Positions 1-11,700 of a stretch of DNA of 64,000 nt are shown here, piece by piece. This DNA is from Lumbricus terrestris (taxonomy: Eukaryota > Annelida > Clitellata > Crassiclitellata > Lumbricidae). Each line of letters opens with the position of its first letter. The stretch's first letter is position 1. A program made the position numbers and the translations under genes. The stretch is from the NCBI GenBank assembly GCA_949752735.1, contig OX457052.1, positions 37,112,868-37,176,867 on the forward strand, given 5' to 3'. The notes under the pieces were generated by a model. It was not told where the DNA came from and did not search any database. It saw only the letters and a list, made by a program, of their open reading frames with translations.

Positions 1-262
1 CCCATTCCTCACCTGCAATTGTTCAAGGTCCATACGCGGCGACTTGAAGTGGATAAGCACCCGTAAGCATCCACTCCCAATTCATCGAACAGGCCACTAC
101 ACCACCGCGCATCACACGTTGGACAGCACTGCCATAGAGTTTCCCTAGCAAGTGCAAATTATTCATTTTTTTCGCATCACCTTCGTCTAATGGCCTGCTG
201 TCCTTCGGCTGTAAGGCAACGAACATACCCGCTACACCACCGCACCCACGATGAATGACAAT
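1..262 (-). repeat. tRNA-derived SINE (family a), partial and rearranged
   Basis: On the minus strand the right part (about 200-245) reads like the tRNA-type head of the SINEs at 24955-25180 and 45424-45660: a GGTGTAGCGGG A-box-like stretch followed by TTCGTTGCCTTACAGCC. The left part (1-60) carries the 'ttcaaggtcc' body seen in those copies. The middle is interrupted by unrelated sequence, and the window edge cuts the element. Confidence 0.45.
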
Positions 263-329
263 CGTTATTGTCATTCATCTCGTACACTATGCCTTGCTTT
301 GTTAACTGTCGACGCGCTGTCGTTTGGTT

Positions 330-905
330 CTAAATGGCAAATAAAGAATCAGAGGTGGTAGAGTGGCTGTTAATGTGGGTGGTGTTTAGGTCGAGCGTTG
401 AAGACGGAAGATCAGTTGTGTCGGGGTAATAGCGCCTAAAGAGGTGAGGCTTTAGTGTCGAATGGAAAGTCCGAGGAGTGATAGGGTAGGGAAGTGATGG
501 TGGTTGACCGGAAAGATGGAGAAGGAACGGAAATAGAGCGGGATTCAGGATAGAGGGCATTCCAGAGGCGTGGAACAGTGGTTTATATGGCTCGGTTGGA
601 GATGTTTAGGTGGGTAGTGACAGGAGGTCGAGATAGGGCGAGACAGGATGATGATCGGGTAGAGTGAGCTGGCTGAAAAGTGAAGAGTTTACGAAGAGCT
701 TGCGATATCTTGGCTGAGAGCATTGTAAGGAGTTGTAGGTTAGGGGAAGGACTTTGACATGGATTCGTTCTGTGGTATTTAGCCATTGGAGTGATTTCAG
801 AATCGGAAAGATGTGATGATGTTTGGGAGTTCAGGTGACGGCTCTGGCTAATGAATTGTGATGAGTTGGAGTCGATTCAGTTGCATAGAACCAATGTCGA
901 CGAAA
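330..905 (-). mobile_element. LINE 3' end fragment (CR1/I-like), decayed
   Basis: Minus-strand translation in shifting frames gives the C-terminal signature of non-LTR retrotransposon ORF2: LRKLFTFQPAHSTRSSS, then SRPPVTTHLNISNRAI, then a PRLWNAL-like block and a HSTLKPHLF-like block. Frameshifts and stops break it. The same fragment, in the same position downstream of the stalk exon, occurs at 25560-26120 and 46400-46930, so it was inserted before the units duplicated. It is not an exon of the host gene. Confidence 0.7.
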
Positions 906-965
906 TAGGAATTGCAATTATAGTAGGCCTGCATAAAACAAACTATAAGGAAATTGGAATTCTAC

Positions 966-1370
966 CTTCTGATGGCCTCGAATCGTAGGATGATTTCGGT
1001 GTGTCATCTGTTGTCATGGCGACAGTGGACTCATCTACGACTTCGCCCGTTACTTCGGACGTACTGTCTGTGATCTTAGTGATTTCCTTCACTGTAGAGA
1101 TTGGTGTAGGTGTGTAGAGTGCGGTGTTTATGTCGTTTGATGATATACTATTGCAGGAAGATTCGGCTGATGGTTCACCAGTTGTGCGAAGTGAAACCTT
1201 AAGGTCAGTTGGGAATGGTGCATGGCTTTGAGAAGTGGGGAAAGCAACTTGAGTGTTTGAAGTGGTTTGTTTGTAAGTTATCTTTGGCTGGGCTGAACTG
1301 TCATCTACTTTGCCGTCAGTTTTTGTGTTTTTCCATTGGCTGTTTGCATGACTCAGTGACTCTTGTCCAG
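966..1370 (-). CDS. Gene 1 exon 2: Ser/Thr-rich extracellular stalk exon
   Basis: This 405-nt exon is open throughout, with acceptor TATAG ending at 1371 and donor GTAGAA beginning at 965; both ends are phase 1. It encodes about 135 residues rich in Thr, Ser, Pro and Glu, including TTSNTQVAFPTSQSHAPF, a mucin-like stalk likely to be O-glycosylated (inference). The same exon recurs at 26170-26571 (402 nt), 47025-47435 (411 nt) and 55171-55941 (771 nt). All lengths are multiples of 3, so indels between copies keep the frame. The next exon would lie left of the window. I do not recognise the family by name. Confidence 0.7.
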
Positions 1371-2187
1371 CTATAGCAAATCACCATCATCAAAAGACTT
1401 TTGTGAAAAATATAAAACATACCCTTAATTTGAAACGAACATGATGTTTCAACCGAAAATATATTTAGCCAAGCGTTTTAAAATGGTACCTTTATCTTGT
1501 TTTGATGTAATGCTAACAGGGACACGGTATTAGGCAGTTGGTAATGGTAGACTTTTAGATGCTAACACATAATTATCTTTAATTAAATTCTGTAACAGCG
1601 GAACGCATAATCTGTCGATTTTAGCATCGATCAAACCGATTGGTCCTTGCTAAATTGCTTGCCTAGATAACTACATGTAACTGTTACGAATTAAAGTGAA
1701 CGGGATACCTCACAACCGACTTTGTTATTACATTTAAAATTCCAAGCTGTGTTCCACTAAATTGTACAATTCAACATTATTTCCGGATAGTAACACTACG
1801 TGAGAGACAATGAATTTGCTGTCAAAATTATTCCATTTAAAATTGCACACGATGAAAGAATATCTGAAGATTAGGTAGCTGGTAATAAATTGTCTTTAAT
1901 TCGAAAACCTTTACGGAAAATAATATTAATGACAGCATGAAAAATAACAGGCTGATTCACATCATAGCATAATTATTTAGCATGCAGTAGCTCAGACAAA
2001 GCCGAGTAGAGGGCACTGAAAATGAGTTCAAAAAGTTAAAGGCTGTCGCACTGATTGCGGAAACAAAATCGCAAGTGACATTATGAATCAATTATGACAG
2101 ATTTTCTTGAAGATGTAGACTTAAAAGTTAAATCTTGACTCATATTGCGATACCGCATGAACAAGTGAGAAGCATTATTTCACTTAC

Positions 2188-2251
2188 AGACTATCGTATT
2201 GAAAATGACGATGGCTAAGAAAACATTATCCGCACAGAAAACTCGAAACAT
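2188..2251 (-). CDS. Gene 1 exon 1: signal peptide exon
   Basis: The ATG is at 2251-2249, followed by 21 codons plus one base and then a consensus donor GTAAGT at 2187-2182. The peptide starts MFRVFCADN and runs into a hydrophobic core VFLAIVIFNTIV, a typical secretory signal. The phase-1 donor fits the phase-1 acceptor of exon 2 at 1370. The start is supported by the matching ATG in genes 2, 3 and 4 and by a TATA box about 40 bases upstream. Intron 1 (1371-2187) holds no other feature I can see. Confidence 0.7.
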
Positions 2252-2287
2252 TTTGTGACCAGTCAACAGTTGATACGAATACTGCAC

Positions 2288-2296
2288 TATTTATAC
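2288..2296 (-). promoter_or_regulatory. TATA box of gene 1
   Basis: The minus strand reads TATAAATAG about 40 bases before the exon 1 ATG. The surrounding block (CGACG, TATA, then the leader) is conserved in genes 2 and 3. Confidence 0.6.
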
Positions 2297-2689
2297 GTCG
2301 TTATATCGCTCGATTGTAAGTTAGTTATGACGTTCACGATCGAAATCTTTAACTAGGGCAGATTCTGGTTAGACAGTGTCTTTCTATTTTATTCGGTCCT
2401 CTAAACGACAACTCATCTATCATCTTTGTCGAGCCCAGACTGCGACGTCGCATCGCCAAGGCCAACACGATACAGATTTTTTGGCTAGAACAAAACGATG
2501 GGCAGATTGCACTAGACCCATGCGTTTAAAGGACGTAAAACTATGACCATCAATGGTTTCAAATAATATCAAATTGTTGTGGCAACAGACCGTTTCCTTG
2601 CACTTAGTGTATAATGGTGTGGATGTGTTGGAGTGATATTCACATGTATAGACCTACAATGTTGATTTTTCGAGATTCGACAGACCTGT

Positions 2690-3090
2690 AATATATAATT
2701 GGTTAATGGTAAATCACGGTTTGCTGGTTGCTCATGGACTGTGATCTGCGTGGTCAAGTGTCTGTTGCCGTCCGATGTTACTTTGCTAGCAGCTTGTTAT
2801 CTTCATGAGACAATGCGTGTAGGCATATTTTGCATTAGCTCCATCTGATACTAGTTAAAGGATCAATTCTGCGTTTTGGATATTACAAACTAGTGTGCAC
2901 AGACACTATAATTATGTTTTAGCTCTTAACAGATATTTTATTGGTTGCTTGTGGACTGGTGTCTGCGTGCTGTAGTGCATGCTGTTATCAGATATTACTT
3001 GTAAGCTAATTTCGGACATTGTGGTTTTCAGTTTCTTCACACAATGCGGGCATTTTATCAGTTACATCTGCTACTAGTTAAACGGGTAAT
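2690..3090 (-). repeat. Two diverged tandem modules upstream of gene 1
   Basis: Two modules of about 200 bases, starting near 2690 and 2930, share TGGTTGCT, a TGGACTG..TGTCTGCGTG stretch, a GTCTGTTGC/GCATGCTGTT block and an ATCTGATACTAGTTAAA-like end. The same pair precedes gene 2 (28380-28760) and gene 3 (50700-51065). This may be a duplicated upstream regulatory module or an old repeat; the sequence alone does not decide. Confidence 0.5.
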
Positions 3091-3384
3091 TTTGATATCG
3101 AATGCATGAAGACATCACAGCAAACAGTTCGCTAGTTTGGTAAATAATGCTCACTGGCGTCACAACCAGTGAGTCCATTTGGACTCCAACCTTAAACTTC
3201 TGAAAGGGTTTGTTCTGTGGAAAGATCACCCGATAGCCTACTTTATACTTAAGGCTGCCGACTCTTGGTTTTGCCAGTCCTGGACGCCCTCAGTCACTAG
3301 ATATGACATCTATAGCAATTTACACTGTCCACATAACTATATTGCATACAATGCATAGGCACAAAGTAATGGAAATCAGAAATT

Positions 3385-3475
3385 GATTGATTTATTGATT
3401 GATTGTTTCATTAATTAATAGATTTATAGATTGATTGATTGATTTATGGATTGATTGAATTGCAGTCCGATTTTG
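3385..3475. repeat. (GATT)n imperfect microsatellite
   Basis: Runs of gattgattgatt interrupted by single changes. The flank 'cagtccgattttgaaatcaacg...aagtgggaaataacc' recurs at 31068-31120, so this block is part of a wider repeat. Between 3475 and 3960 I see no gene or element. Confidence 0.7.
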
Positions 3476-3964
3476 AAATCAACGTTAAGTGGGAAATAAC
3501 CAATAAATCCAAACGGTTCTCTTCTCTAGCTTAGGAATTGCGCTTTAATAATGATAATAATTATGATTATGAAGTAACTATTTTGTTTGTTCAATTTTTA
3601 TATGACATACAATCCAAAGTATGGAATTACCACATAGATGTTATGCATGTTCTATTTCATACTCACTTATTGCTCAGCTGATGCAACAATTGGATTAATA
3701 ATTGTCTGCAACATCCAAGCATGACAAGAACAAGTTTAAAGTGCATAATAGGTAGCAGTCAGTCCTAATAACTTATAACCTGAGAGGCTTCCAGGTTTCT
3801 TGTTCATTTCTTCATGATGCTCCAAATATTCTCAAACACAGCAAATTGATTAAATGCACTCGGAAACTAATGAGTCATCGCGACTAAACACTCAGGCTGG
3901 TTTATTTTACATACTAATAGGCCTAAGCTAGACATGCAATTAGCAACATAGACGCTCACTGATA

Positions 3965-4490
3965 GTTCTGCAGTACTGCAGTTGTGCAAAGCACCACAAT
4001 CATGGTATAACAAATTAGCTTTTGCTTAATAGCTGCGATATGCACAATTCCCAGAACAATCGCAACGAACTGTTTTTTCTCTGCATCATATATAGGCATT
4101 CCATTATTCTGCAATCGACCAAAATCACACCACTTAAGGTTTTTTGTGTCAAACAGATACAATCATGTCAGCTAAGATATTTCCAGACACCAAAAGATAA
4201 TCATTTTCTATCTTCCAAAACAATCTCACATGCTGCATTACTCCTGCGAACTCGCATTGATGGATACCATACCTCGCGAGTCTCTCAAAAGGTTAAAATC
4301 TTTCTAGAACCCTCGTCTTCGGAGATGACGACACCATAATCAATCAGGTTCCGTCTAAGTTGCATAGTCCTTAAAGTATAATAATTATGTCTCCACTGAA
4401 ATTTTCAGTTGCAATATAAACGCGTTCAGTCCAACTTGGAAGTGTGAAAACTTGCACATCCTTGAAACCAACTGTTTCCTCGAACCTGTA
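3965..4490 (-). pseudogene. Decayed copy of the propeller exon (exon 3), C-terminal half
   Basis: Minus-strand translation in several frames aligns with the last third of gene 4 exon 3: YLFDTKNLKWCDFGRLQNNG here against a YLFDTKSKEWSQLGRLQND-like stretch there, and VVISEDEGSRKILTF against VTISSDHSEKTGTLEV. Stops and frameshifts lie between the blocks, and the N-terminal half of the exon is absent. It lies between the intact exon 3 (5622-6703) and gene 1, and is a leftover of an earlier duplication. Confidence 0.65.
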
Positions 4491-4626
4491 GGCCTACTCA
4501 CAGCTTAGTATTATGCAAAAACAATGCGAGGACGATGTGTAGGCCTAACACTTTTTAACAAATTATAACGCTTGTTACAAATAAACTTCTCTTGCAATGA
4601 AGAGTCTGGAATTTACGAGGAGCAAC

Positions 4627-4800
4627 CAGGGGCGGATCCAGGGGCAAATACGGACATGCCCCCCATTTATGAATTTCCTTACTTGTCACCAGCTATGTTG
4701 CCGGGGAAGGTGGACGTACCCCACTATCAGTTTCGTAGACCCATCCCACATAGGATTCGTACAGGCTTTCAACAACACAGTGGAGCTAATATAATTTTAT
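4627..4800. mobile_element. Possible hAT-type end, right boundary not found
   Basis: CAGGGGCGGATCCAGG at 4627 fits the hAT terminal pattern (YARNG) and is followed by a stretch like non-autonomous hAT ends. No matching right end or 8-bp duplication was found, so this is weak. From 4800 to 5621 I see nothing else that can be supported. Confidence 0.25.
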
Positions 4801-5621
4801 TACTGAACATAAATACGATGATTAGCCTAGATGTAATTCAAAAATATAAGTCAAAATAGCATGCAGATATACTGGAACAAAGTATTATAAAACAAAATCA
4901 TTAGTCAAGATTTTAGTACTGTTATTGGTCAATATTTTGACGCTTTCAAACGAAACTGTGTTCTTCAGTGACTTAAATGTTCGATTATCTATAATAGCCT
5001 ACATAAGTCGCAGTTCTGAGACTTGTGAAATACACGATGTCCATGTCCTGGTTAAATAATACTCTGTTTGGCAATCGCATTCAGTCTGGAGCGATGGATG
5101 ACATCGGAGCAAGTACATTAGCGACGGCATTTCGAACGAAAGTGGTTAGTATAGCCTACCTTGATCTCAGATCTGCAATGTAGCCTAATATCGCTGCACA
5201 CTCATCCAGGAGAGGAGTTAATCGTTCACTATTGTATTTCTTGCAACGTTTTGAGTCAAGTGTGAAAATGATGTTGCAATGGGAATAACGCGATCGCAGA
5301 TGTTATGATCATAAGTATAAACCGCCTTTCTTAGCATGAGAATGTTCTTCGGCACTGCGACGGAGCAGAAGTGTCAATAAAATGAAGAAAAGGGTACAAG
5401 TCTTCGATATGCGATGGCATTGCGAAGCATTTTATGAATAACAAACATTGGTGTAAGAAAGCTATTTTCAGCTGATGCGGTGTGTTTTAATGCATCGCTT
5501 TGCACTTCTGAGACATGATGTTGGCAGCAACAGAAAAGCAGTTGGATGTGACTAACAACGTTCCACCGTACAATCTTAGTATGCGAAACTTCGTAGAATC
5601 TACTCATCTTTGCCGCTGAAG

Positions 5622-6703
5622 TTAGTTCTCTTCAAATGTCCATAAATGCATAATACTATTAGAAGAACGCGCAATAAACTGATTCCAAGATGGATCGTGA
5701 TACCAATCCCATTCATGCCATCGACCTCTTTGGTTCCACGTTAGAGGTTTTGTGTCAGGAGGATATATTTCAACTAAGACTTTCCTAGACCACATGTCAT
5801 TATCGGTGCCATCAGCCCAAAGCAGACGTAAGTACTTCCTGTGTATTTCTTTCACAAACTGTTTGATTCTGATACGACGTTCAGGGTTTCGGAAAACCTT
5901 TAGACGTCTCTGTTGTGAGTCGCTGCTGATGGTGACCGTAAGATCAGTTGTGTTTCTGTCTCGGGTAAAATATTCGTCAAACACGTATAAGTGTTCACTA
6001 TACATTTCAGCCACATATACAAAGTGGTCTCTATTCGAGAACCATAGAACATCGTTGAAACGACCTGATTCTTTGATACTAAACTGACAAATGATTTGCC
6101 CTTCGATGGTGAAGAAACTTACAAACCTGACTTTGTAATCTGTTGATCTGTGAGCGACGATGTATTCTCCATTAGGTTTCTGAATCACGTGAAATGGTCT
6201 TTTTATGTCTTTGGGAAGTGAAACATTTCTTACGAGTTTCGCGTGTAGATCGAACGTCTCAAGGAGCAAAGTGTAATTATCTATTGTCGTCACCCATAGC
6301 ATATGATTATCAATGGTTAATGACAAGGCAGTGTAAATAATTCTGCCCATTAGACGAAATCTAGAGAATTCATTCGATAACCATTTCTCAACTTTAATGC
6401 TATCGGTGTCAATCTTCCAGATGCACTCGAACCATGTGTCACGGACGAAAATGAGACTCGTGTTGCCAATGGCAATGACCTCTGCAGGATCACTTATCTC
6501 TTCAACAACATTTATCATCAGAAGGTCATAGGGAAAGTGATCGTCGAAAGAACATAAATTCAACTTTTGGGCACTATCCCCATAGCGAGTATAACTTGAA
6601 CTTTCTATTCGACACAGTGCGTAGAAGAGTCCCTTCATTTTTATCACATTCCCCTCGCAACCAACACTTCGACTGAACTTCCACACCGGACTGATGTTGT
6701 ATT
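5622..6703 (-). CDS. Gene 2 exon 3: NHL-like beta-propeller domain (terminal exon, intact)
   Basis: This 1082-nt exon is open from acceptor TGTGCAG (6710-6704) to the stop at 5622-5624, in phase 1, so it joins the phase-1 donor of a stalk exon. The nearest upstream stalk exon in the same orientation is 26170-26571, which would give a 515-aa secreted protein (21-residue signal, about 133-residue stalk, about 359-residue propeller). Blade-like motifs include FECIWKIDTDSIKVEKWLS (near residues 247-265), VSLPKDIKRPFHVIQKPNGE (about 316-335) and HFVYVAEMYSEHLYVFDEYF. These resemble the SLPxD..P.HAVQ...GxFIVSH and VAD..N.R motifs of NHL/TRIM-like propellers common in invertebrates (from memory of the family). 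Ligand unknown. The join to gene 2 over 19.5 kb is inference; it could instead serve gene 3 or an alternative promoter. Confidence 0.65.
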
Positions 6704-6879
6704 CTGCACATGGAACAACAAAAGAAATTGTGAATTCGAATTTATACTGCTATTGATATTGCGTTTTGATATCTGATTCATCGTTGAAGTTAATTCCGCG
6801 GTATCCAGCTACAGGTGCGGTTAAGATCCTTGATTGCGACTTGAAATCCTTATTTTAATGCTCATATATATATATATAC

Positions 6880-7223
6880 AGGGTGGTCCAAAAAAAGACC
6901 CCATTAAGATTTTTGCCAATATCTTGACCACAATTAAGAATTTCGAAATGAAATTTTACAGCCTTAGAGACAATTCATTTTAACACATGATGGCCAAATG
7001 TCATCAAAATATTTCAATCAGAACAAAAGTTATGTCACTTTTAATGAAGCCACCCACTGTTTTTTGACGATTCAAAAACGCGACCCAACAAAATATGACA
7101 AAAAACCAGTTTAATTATTATGGTCAATATAACACACGCTGCCTTGGAGAGACAAACCTGGCGTGGAATAACGAGAACGGCATCGAGCACCAACGGGCAT
7201 TGGTCCCTCGGTTGTTGATGATG
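6880..7223 (+). mobile_element. Possible Tc1/mariner-like terminal fragment
   Basis: After a (TA)n run the sequence starts ACAGGGTGGTCC followed by an A run, a start typical of TA-inserting elements. The remaining 340 bases have no coding potential, and no right end was found. Weak call based on the terminal motif only. Confidence 0.3.
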
Positions 7224-7271
7224 GTGGCCCGACATCCTGTGATGCTAGGCCTATAATAACTATGCTAGAAT
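7224..7271 (+). repeat. Host core repeat copy III, left part (split by Gypsy-1)
   Basis: The run 'gtggcccgacatcctgtgatgc' and the following bases to GAAT match 44658-44715 in copy II. The repeat resumes at 18848 after Gypsy-1. GAAT at 7268-7271 is the left target-site duplication. Confidence 0.7.
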
Positions 7272-8730
7272 TGTAGCGAACCAGGTTGCTACTAGCCACC
7301 TTACTTATTTACTTAAGTAAGGCCGCTATTTCTATTGCGAATTCATGGGTGCTATGATTAGCGCAAATCGATGCGGTCATCGCTATTTTTAGCTTCCCCA
7401 TGCATTTGTCAATGGAATTTTCCACCACCTGCGATTTTTGATTGGTTGGACATCACGCGATGTTTTAGGCGCCAAGAAGCGGTCTTCTTAGGCAAAATTA
7501 ACGCGCAAACTGTCAGTCTGGACAAGGAAATTGAACGGGTGACACCTATGTCGATCGATTTCTTAAATTGTGGTAAAATTATACAGATCCGGCTCCGGCA
7601 AGTTTCCAGAACCAGGAGGACAAGGTTCCTTGGTAATTGGTTTGTCGATAAATGATGGTGAATCGTTTCGGGCACCGATTAAACGCATAATCGAAATTTT
7701 ATGGGAGAAATTGTGACGTTGGCTGAAGACACAATAAATCTTACAAGACGGGAAACGTGGATCGGCTGTCTTGAATATATCAATGGAACAGGGAAGTATT
7801 GCCATGCTAACCTATTGAGCTCGAACCAGAATTAAGTGTAAATCGATAAAACCTGCATTGCTAATTTTGACGCTGTTTAATTGAATCTACTCAGTCTGTG
7901 AACTGGGACAATAAATCTTAAATTAGTAAAGGAGCATAGTTAGTATTTAGAAGACCTTGATAGCGACCTATTACTATTGATTTCGTTTCTACTACTGTAC
8001 AAATAATTGATAATGAGCGACGGACAGTCACCCGATTAATTGTATAATAAATAACGCTTAAATAAGGAAACTGTGTATTTATTATTGCTATTAAAACCCG
8101 ATGGACTCGGACAGTGACTCAGACGGTGTACTGCAGATGGAAACAGGACACGAGGAGGACAAGAGGTGTCCTGAAGAAATGGTTGATTTGGAAACGACTG
8201 ACCATTCAACAAACCCTGACCTGATTTTGATATACCGACAAATGGCGACTATAGAACAATTTATGGAGCGCCAGGCTGATATTCTAACCAGTTTAACTGA
8301 TGAATTAGGCCAGGTTTCTGTACAACAGGGCAGACTAAATTCTCGCCAAGAAGAGAATGAAGTAAGAGTTAAGTCCCTAACTGAAAGTGTAGCGGGTGGT
8401 GGAGCTAGGGGAAATGTTGAGGGATCGAACCCAGATAAGCACCCTATCACAGGGGCTGTTGTGCTCTCAACAGACACCGCGTACATATGTCCGATACCGG
8501 CTCATCCTGTGGAAGGTAACCAGAGAAGCTCCCACCCTAGGTTAGGACTTGAACCGGCTACCATTGATAATAAGGAAACCCTACAGGGAAGGGTGGGGCA
8601 CCTTACCGACCCGGAAACCCTTGATCTGGGACCCAGACTCCCTCAACAACGCCCAGGGGAGCGCGCAGCAGTGGAACCCATTAATTGGACAGGAAATAGT
8701 TATGGAGAGCTGGCGCCCCCGCGCGTAACA
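7272..8730 (+). repeat. Gypsy-1 5' LTR (1459 bp)
   Basis: Starts TGTAGCG and ends GTAACA. It contains AATAAA near 7730, 7908 and 8046, an Inr-like TCAGT near 7890 and a TATA-like TATAATAAATAA at 8042-8053. The last 630 bp (8101-8730) are open and in frame with Gag. A 94-codon ORF at 7371-7655 is also kept in all three LTR copies, but its opposite strand is open too, so its meaning is unclear. Confidence 0.92.
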
Positions 8731-11700
8731 ATTGGCACCAGCAAGTGGGATGAAAGTACAGGAGGTCCTAGAGAAAAGGGTAAAATAATAATGGGTCCTA
8801 GATTTAGTAGAGCAGAAGATTTATGGGAAAAAGTGGAAAATGGAAAAGAAAATTTTCCACAAGATGATCCAAGAGGAAGGGATGTACAGATGAAATACTT
8901 TGGTGCTAGACCAAAGGATTTACAAGGTCAAGGTCAAGGTCAAGGTCAAAGAGTAAATACAACTGACATGTTGCATAGTCAAACAATAGACTATTATGAT
9001 ACAAATGTTTTGTATAGAGATTTTGACTTTGAAAATTACATGCGTCGAAAACAAGATAAATTGGTTAAACATGGAACTGAATATAAATCTGATAACGATG
9101 ATTCAGAAATTACCGACTTGCGAGCGCTACATAAATTCGAACTAGAAACAAAAGCGTTAGGTGTAGAGCAAAATGAGGGTAAAACTTGTACTAATCCCAG
9201 ATTTCTAGTTTCAGATGGAAAAATGGGGGATTCTTCGTTGCTGAGCGACGACCACGTGGTATCATGGGATGCACATCCTCGTCAGTCAACGACTGCTACC
9301 CCATGGGCTGCCACCTTTTCCCCCTCGTCGGTTCCTGAAACAGAAAAATTCCGGTCACCGAGTAACACGCTGTCACTTGTGACCGCTTCAGTCACCTCGG
9401 CTGCCATTGACTTCCGTTTCTGCGAGTCGGAAGCGGAATCCAAAAGAATCCCTACCATCGTCGCATCGGTCCCTCAGATGTTCACGTACACACCTGCTCC
9501 GAGCCGGCCGATTATGTCCATGGTTTCCCTGTCGTCGGAAACCCAAGTCACGCACAGCTACGAATACATACATTGGGCTAATGGTCAGCCCATGTATGCG
9601 TCCTACAGTCGGAAGATGGTTCCACCTGTTCCAGTTTTCCCTGTCTACGCGTTCCAGATGCAACCGTGGCCCACGACGAGCACAGTTCTGGAAAATCCTG
9701 TCATGCAACTGGGTACATCGTCAGAAATGTTCAGCTCGGCCAGTTTGAATGGGCAAGACAATCATCTGAAAACAAAGGAAGGAAGGATGGTCAGTCTCCC
9801 TTCCACAGAAATTCGAGCCGCGGTTGAAAAACAGATATCAACTGGTGGTCATGTAACTTCATCATCCAGCACAGAAAAAGAAGAAGCTACCGAGAATGTT
9901 CCGACCTCAGCCGCCGACTCAATGAGAGAAAAGGTGAGATCGCATATGAAACTAGGTCATTATAATGGGAAAACGTCAGTGGAAGTGTTCTTAAAAAAAT
10001 TTGAAGTGTGTTCCAAGAACAATCGTTGGACAGAAGACGAAAAACTAGCACAACTGACCTGCGCACTGGTTGAACCGGTAGATCAACTTCTTTATGAATT
10101 TGACTCTGATACAATTACCACCTGCGCCGACTTGATGGACAGGTTGAGGCTAAGACATGGGAGCACTGACCAAACGGTTTTGTATCAGACCCAACTAAGT
10201 GCTCGCAGACAGAAGGGGGGAGAAGATCTGGGTTCTTTGGTCCAAGACATAAGAAGATTAATGATTCTGGCATTCCCAGGACCGAGGTCTACACACTGCG
10301 AAACTATCGCGATCAAAGCTTTCCTTGATGCTTTACGAGATAAAGAGCTAGCCTTAAAAGTGAGGGAGCGAGAACCGGTCACCCTAGACAGTGCATACAA
10401 AACGGCCATGAGACTGGAAGGCTACCGCAGAGCTGATGAAGATGGCATGGACCGCCAAGAACGACGTCCAGGCCGAATCAAAATCGTAAAAGAAAGTGAT
10501 GAAACAGAAGATTGCGATACGAAAGAATTTCGCGAAGACATTGCTCGTCAACTCAAGCAATTGAGTGACAGAATGGACTGCTTGCTAAAGACCTCATCGA
10601 CCGAAAAACAATATCCGCGATGGCAACCGCAGAATACCTCTTCAGCAGGGAGAGGCACAAACTATATGAATCAACGATGGAACCAGAAACCGAACGAAAC
10701 CGAACGAAGGACAACCGACAACCGTCGCTGCTTCAAATGCAACCAGGTTGGACACTTGGCCAGGGTTTGTCCTCGCAGAATAAACTCTTCGTCAACTGGA
10801 GAGCAAGATGAATACGAAGGACCTGGGGTGAGTAACGCTAGACATGTAAAAGGAAACAGTGACGCTTATTTGTCCGTAACAATTAGAGGGAAGAAATTGC
10901 TAGCTTTGTTAGACTCGGGTAGTGAAATGACATTATGCCCTGCGTCGTTAGTGGACTCGAAAGAAATTATCGGTTCCAGTCAACTATTACAAGCTGCTAA
11001 CGGGTCTGCAATTCGTGTAATGGGAGAAACTGTATTGAAACTGAAAATTGAAGGGCAAGCCTTCGAAATCCCTTGTCTGGTAACTGAACAGGTTACCGAA
11101 CTGATTCTTGGACTCTCCTGGATGGTGAAGGAAAATGTCCTATGGCATATGGGAAAAAGATGGGTTCTCGTGCGGAACCTTTGGTTCACTGTTCATGGTA
11201 AACCCCGTTCAGGGTTATGCCGAAAAATCGTGGTTTCTCGAGATGTTCAAGTACCGTCAAATAGTGAAATGGACATAACTACACATGCGGTGTTACCGAA
11301 TCTGAAAGTGGTAACTACGCGATGGGCTGTCCGGCCCCAACTGTTAGACTCTGGACTCATTCTTGCCGGAACGCTGCTTCCACACCGGACGTTCGACCTG
11401 CCACTTCGGGTCATGAATCCGACCGGTCGACCCATCTGGATAAAGAAAGGAATCCACTGTACTGCTGAGCCGGTCATCGTGGCAGACGAAGAGCCACCCA
11501 CGACTATCGAGTCTATTCGTGCAATCATCACGGAGACGCCGAGGAAGCCAACCGAAGACGAGGTTGCCAGGATCCTAGCCCCCTTGTGGAAGGAGAGTGC
11601 CTCCGACGTACCGGAGGGAGTACAGGAAAGATTACAGAGAATCATCTTGGATCATCAGAAAGCTTTCTCCTTAAGTGAATGGGACTTGGGGTTTACCGAT

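Noticed and set aside
330..786. Possible terminal exon of gene 1
   Set aside because: Its translation carries LINE ORF2 C-terminal motifs in broken frames and occurs in all units as inserted debris.
8091..8486. 131-codon antisense ORF in all three Gypsy-1 LTRs
   Set aside because: Opposite strand of the conserved Gag start; conservation follows from the sense frame.
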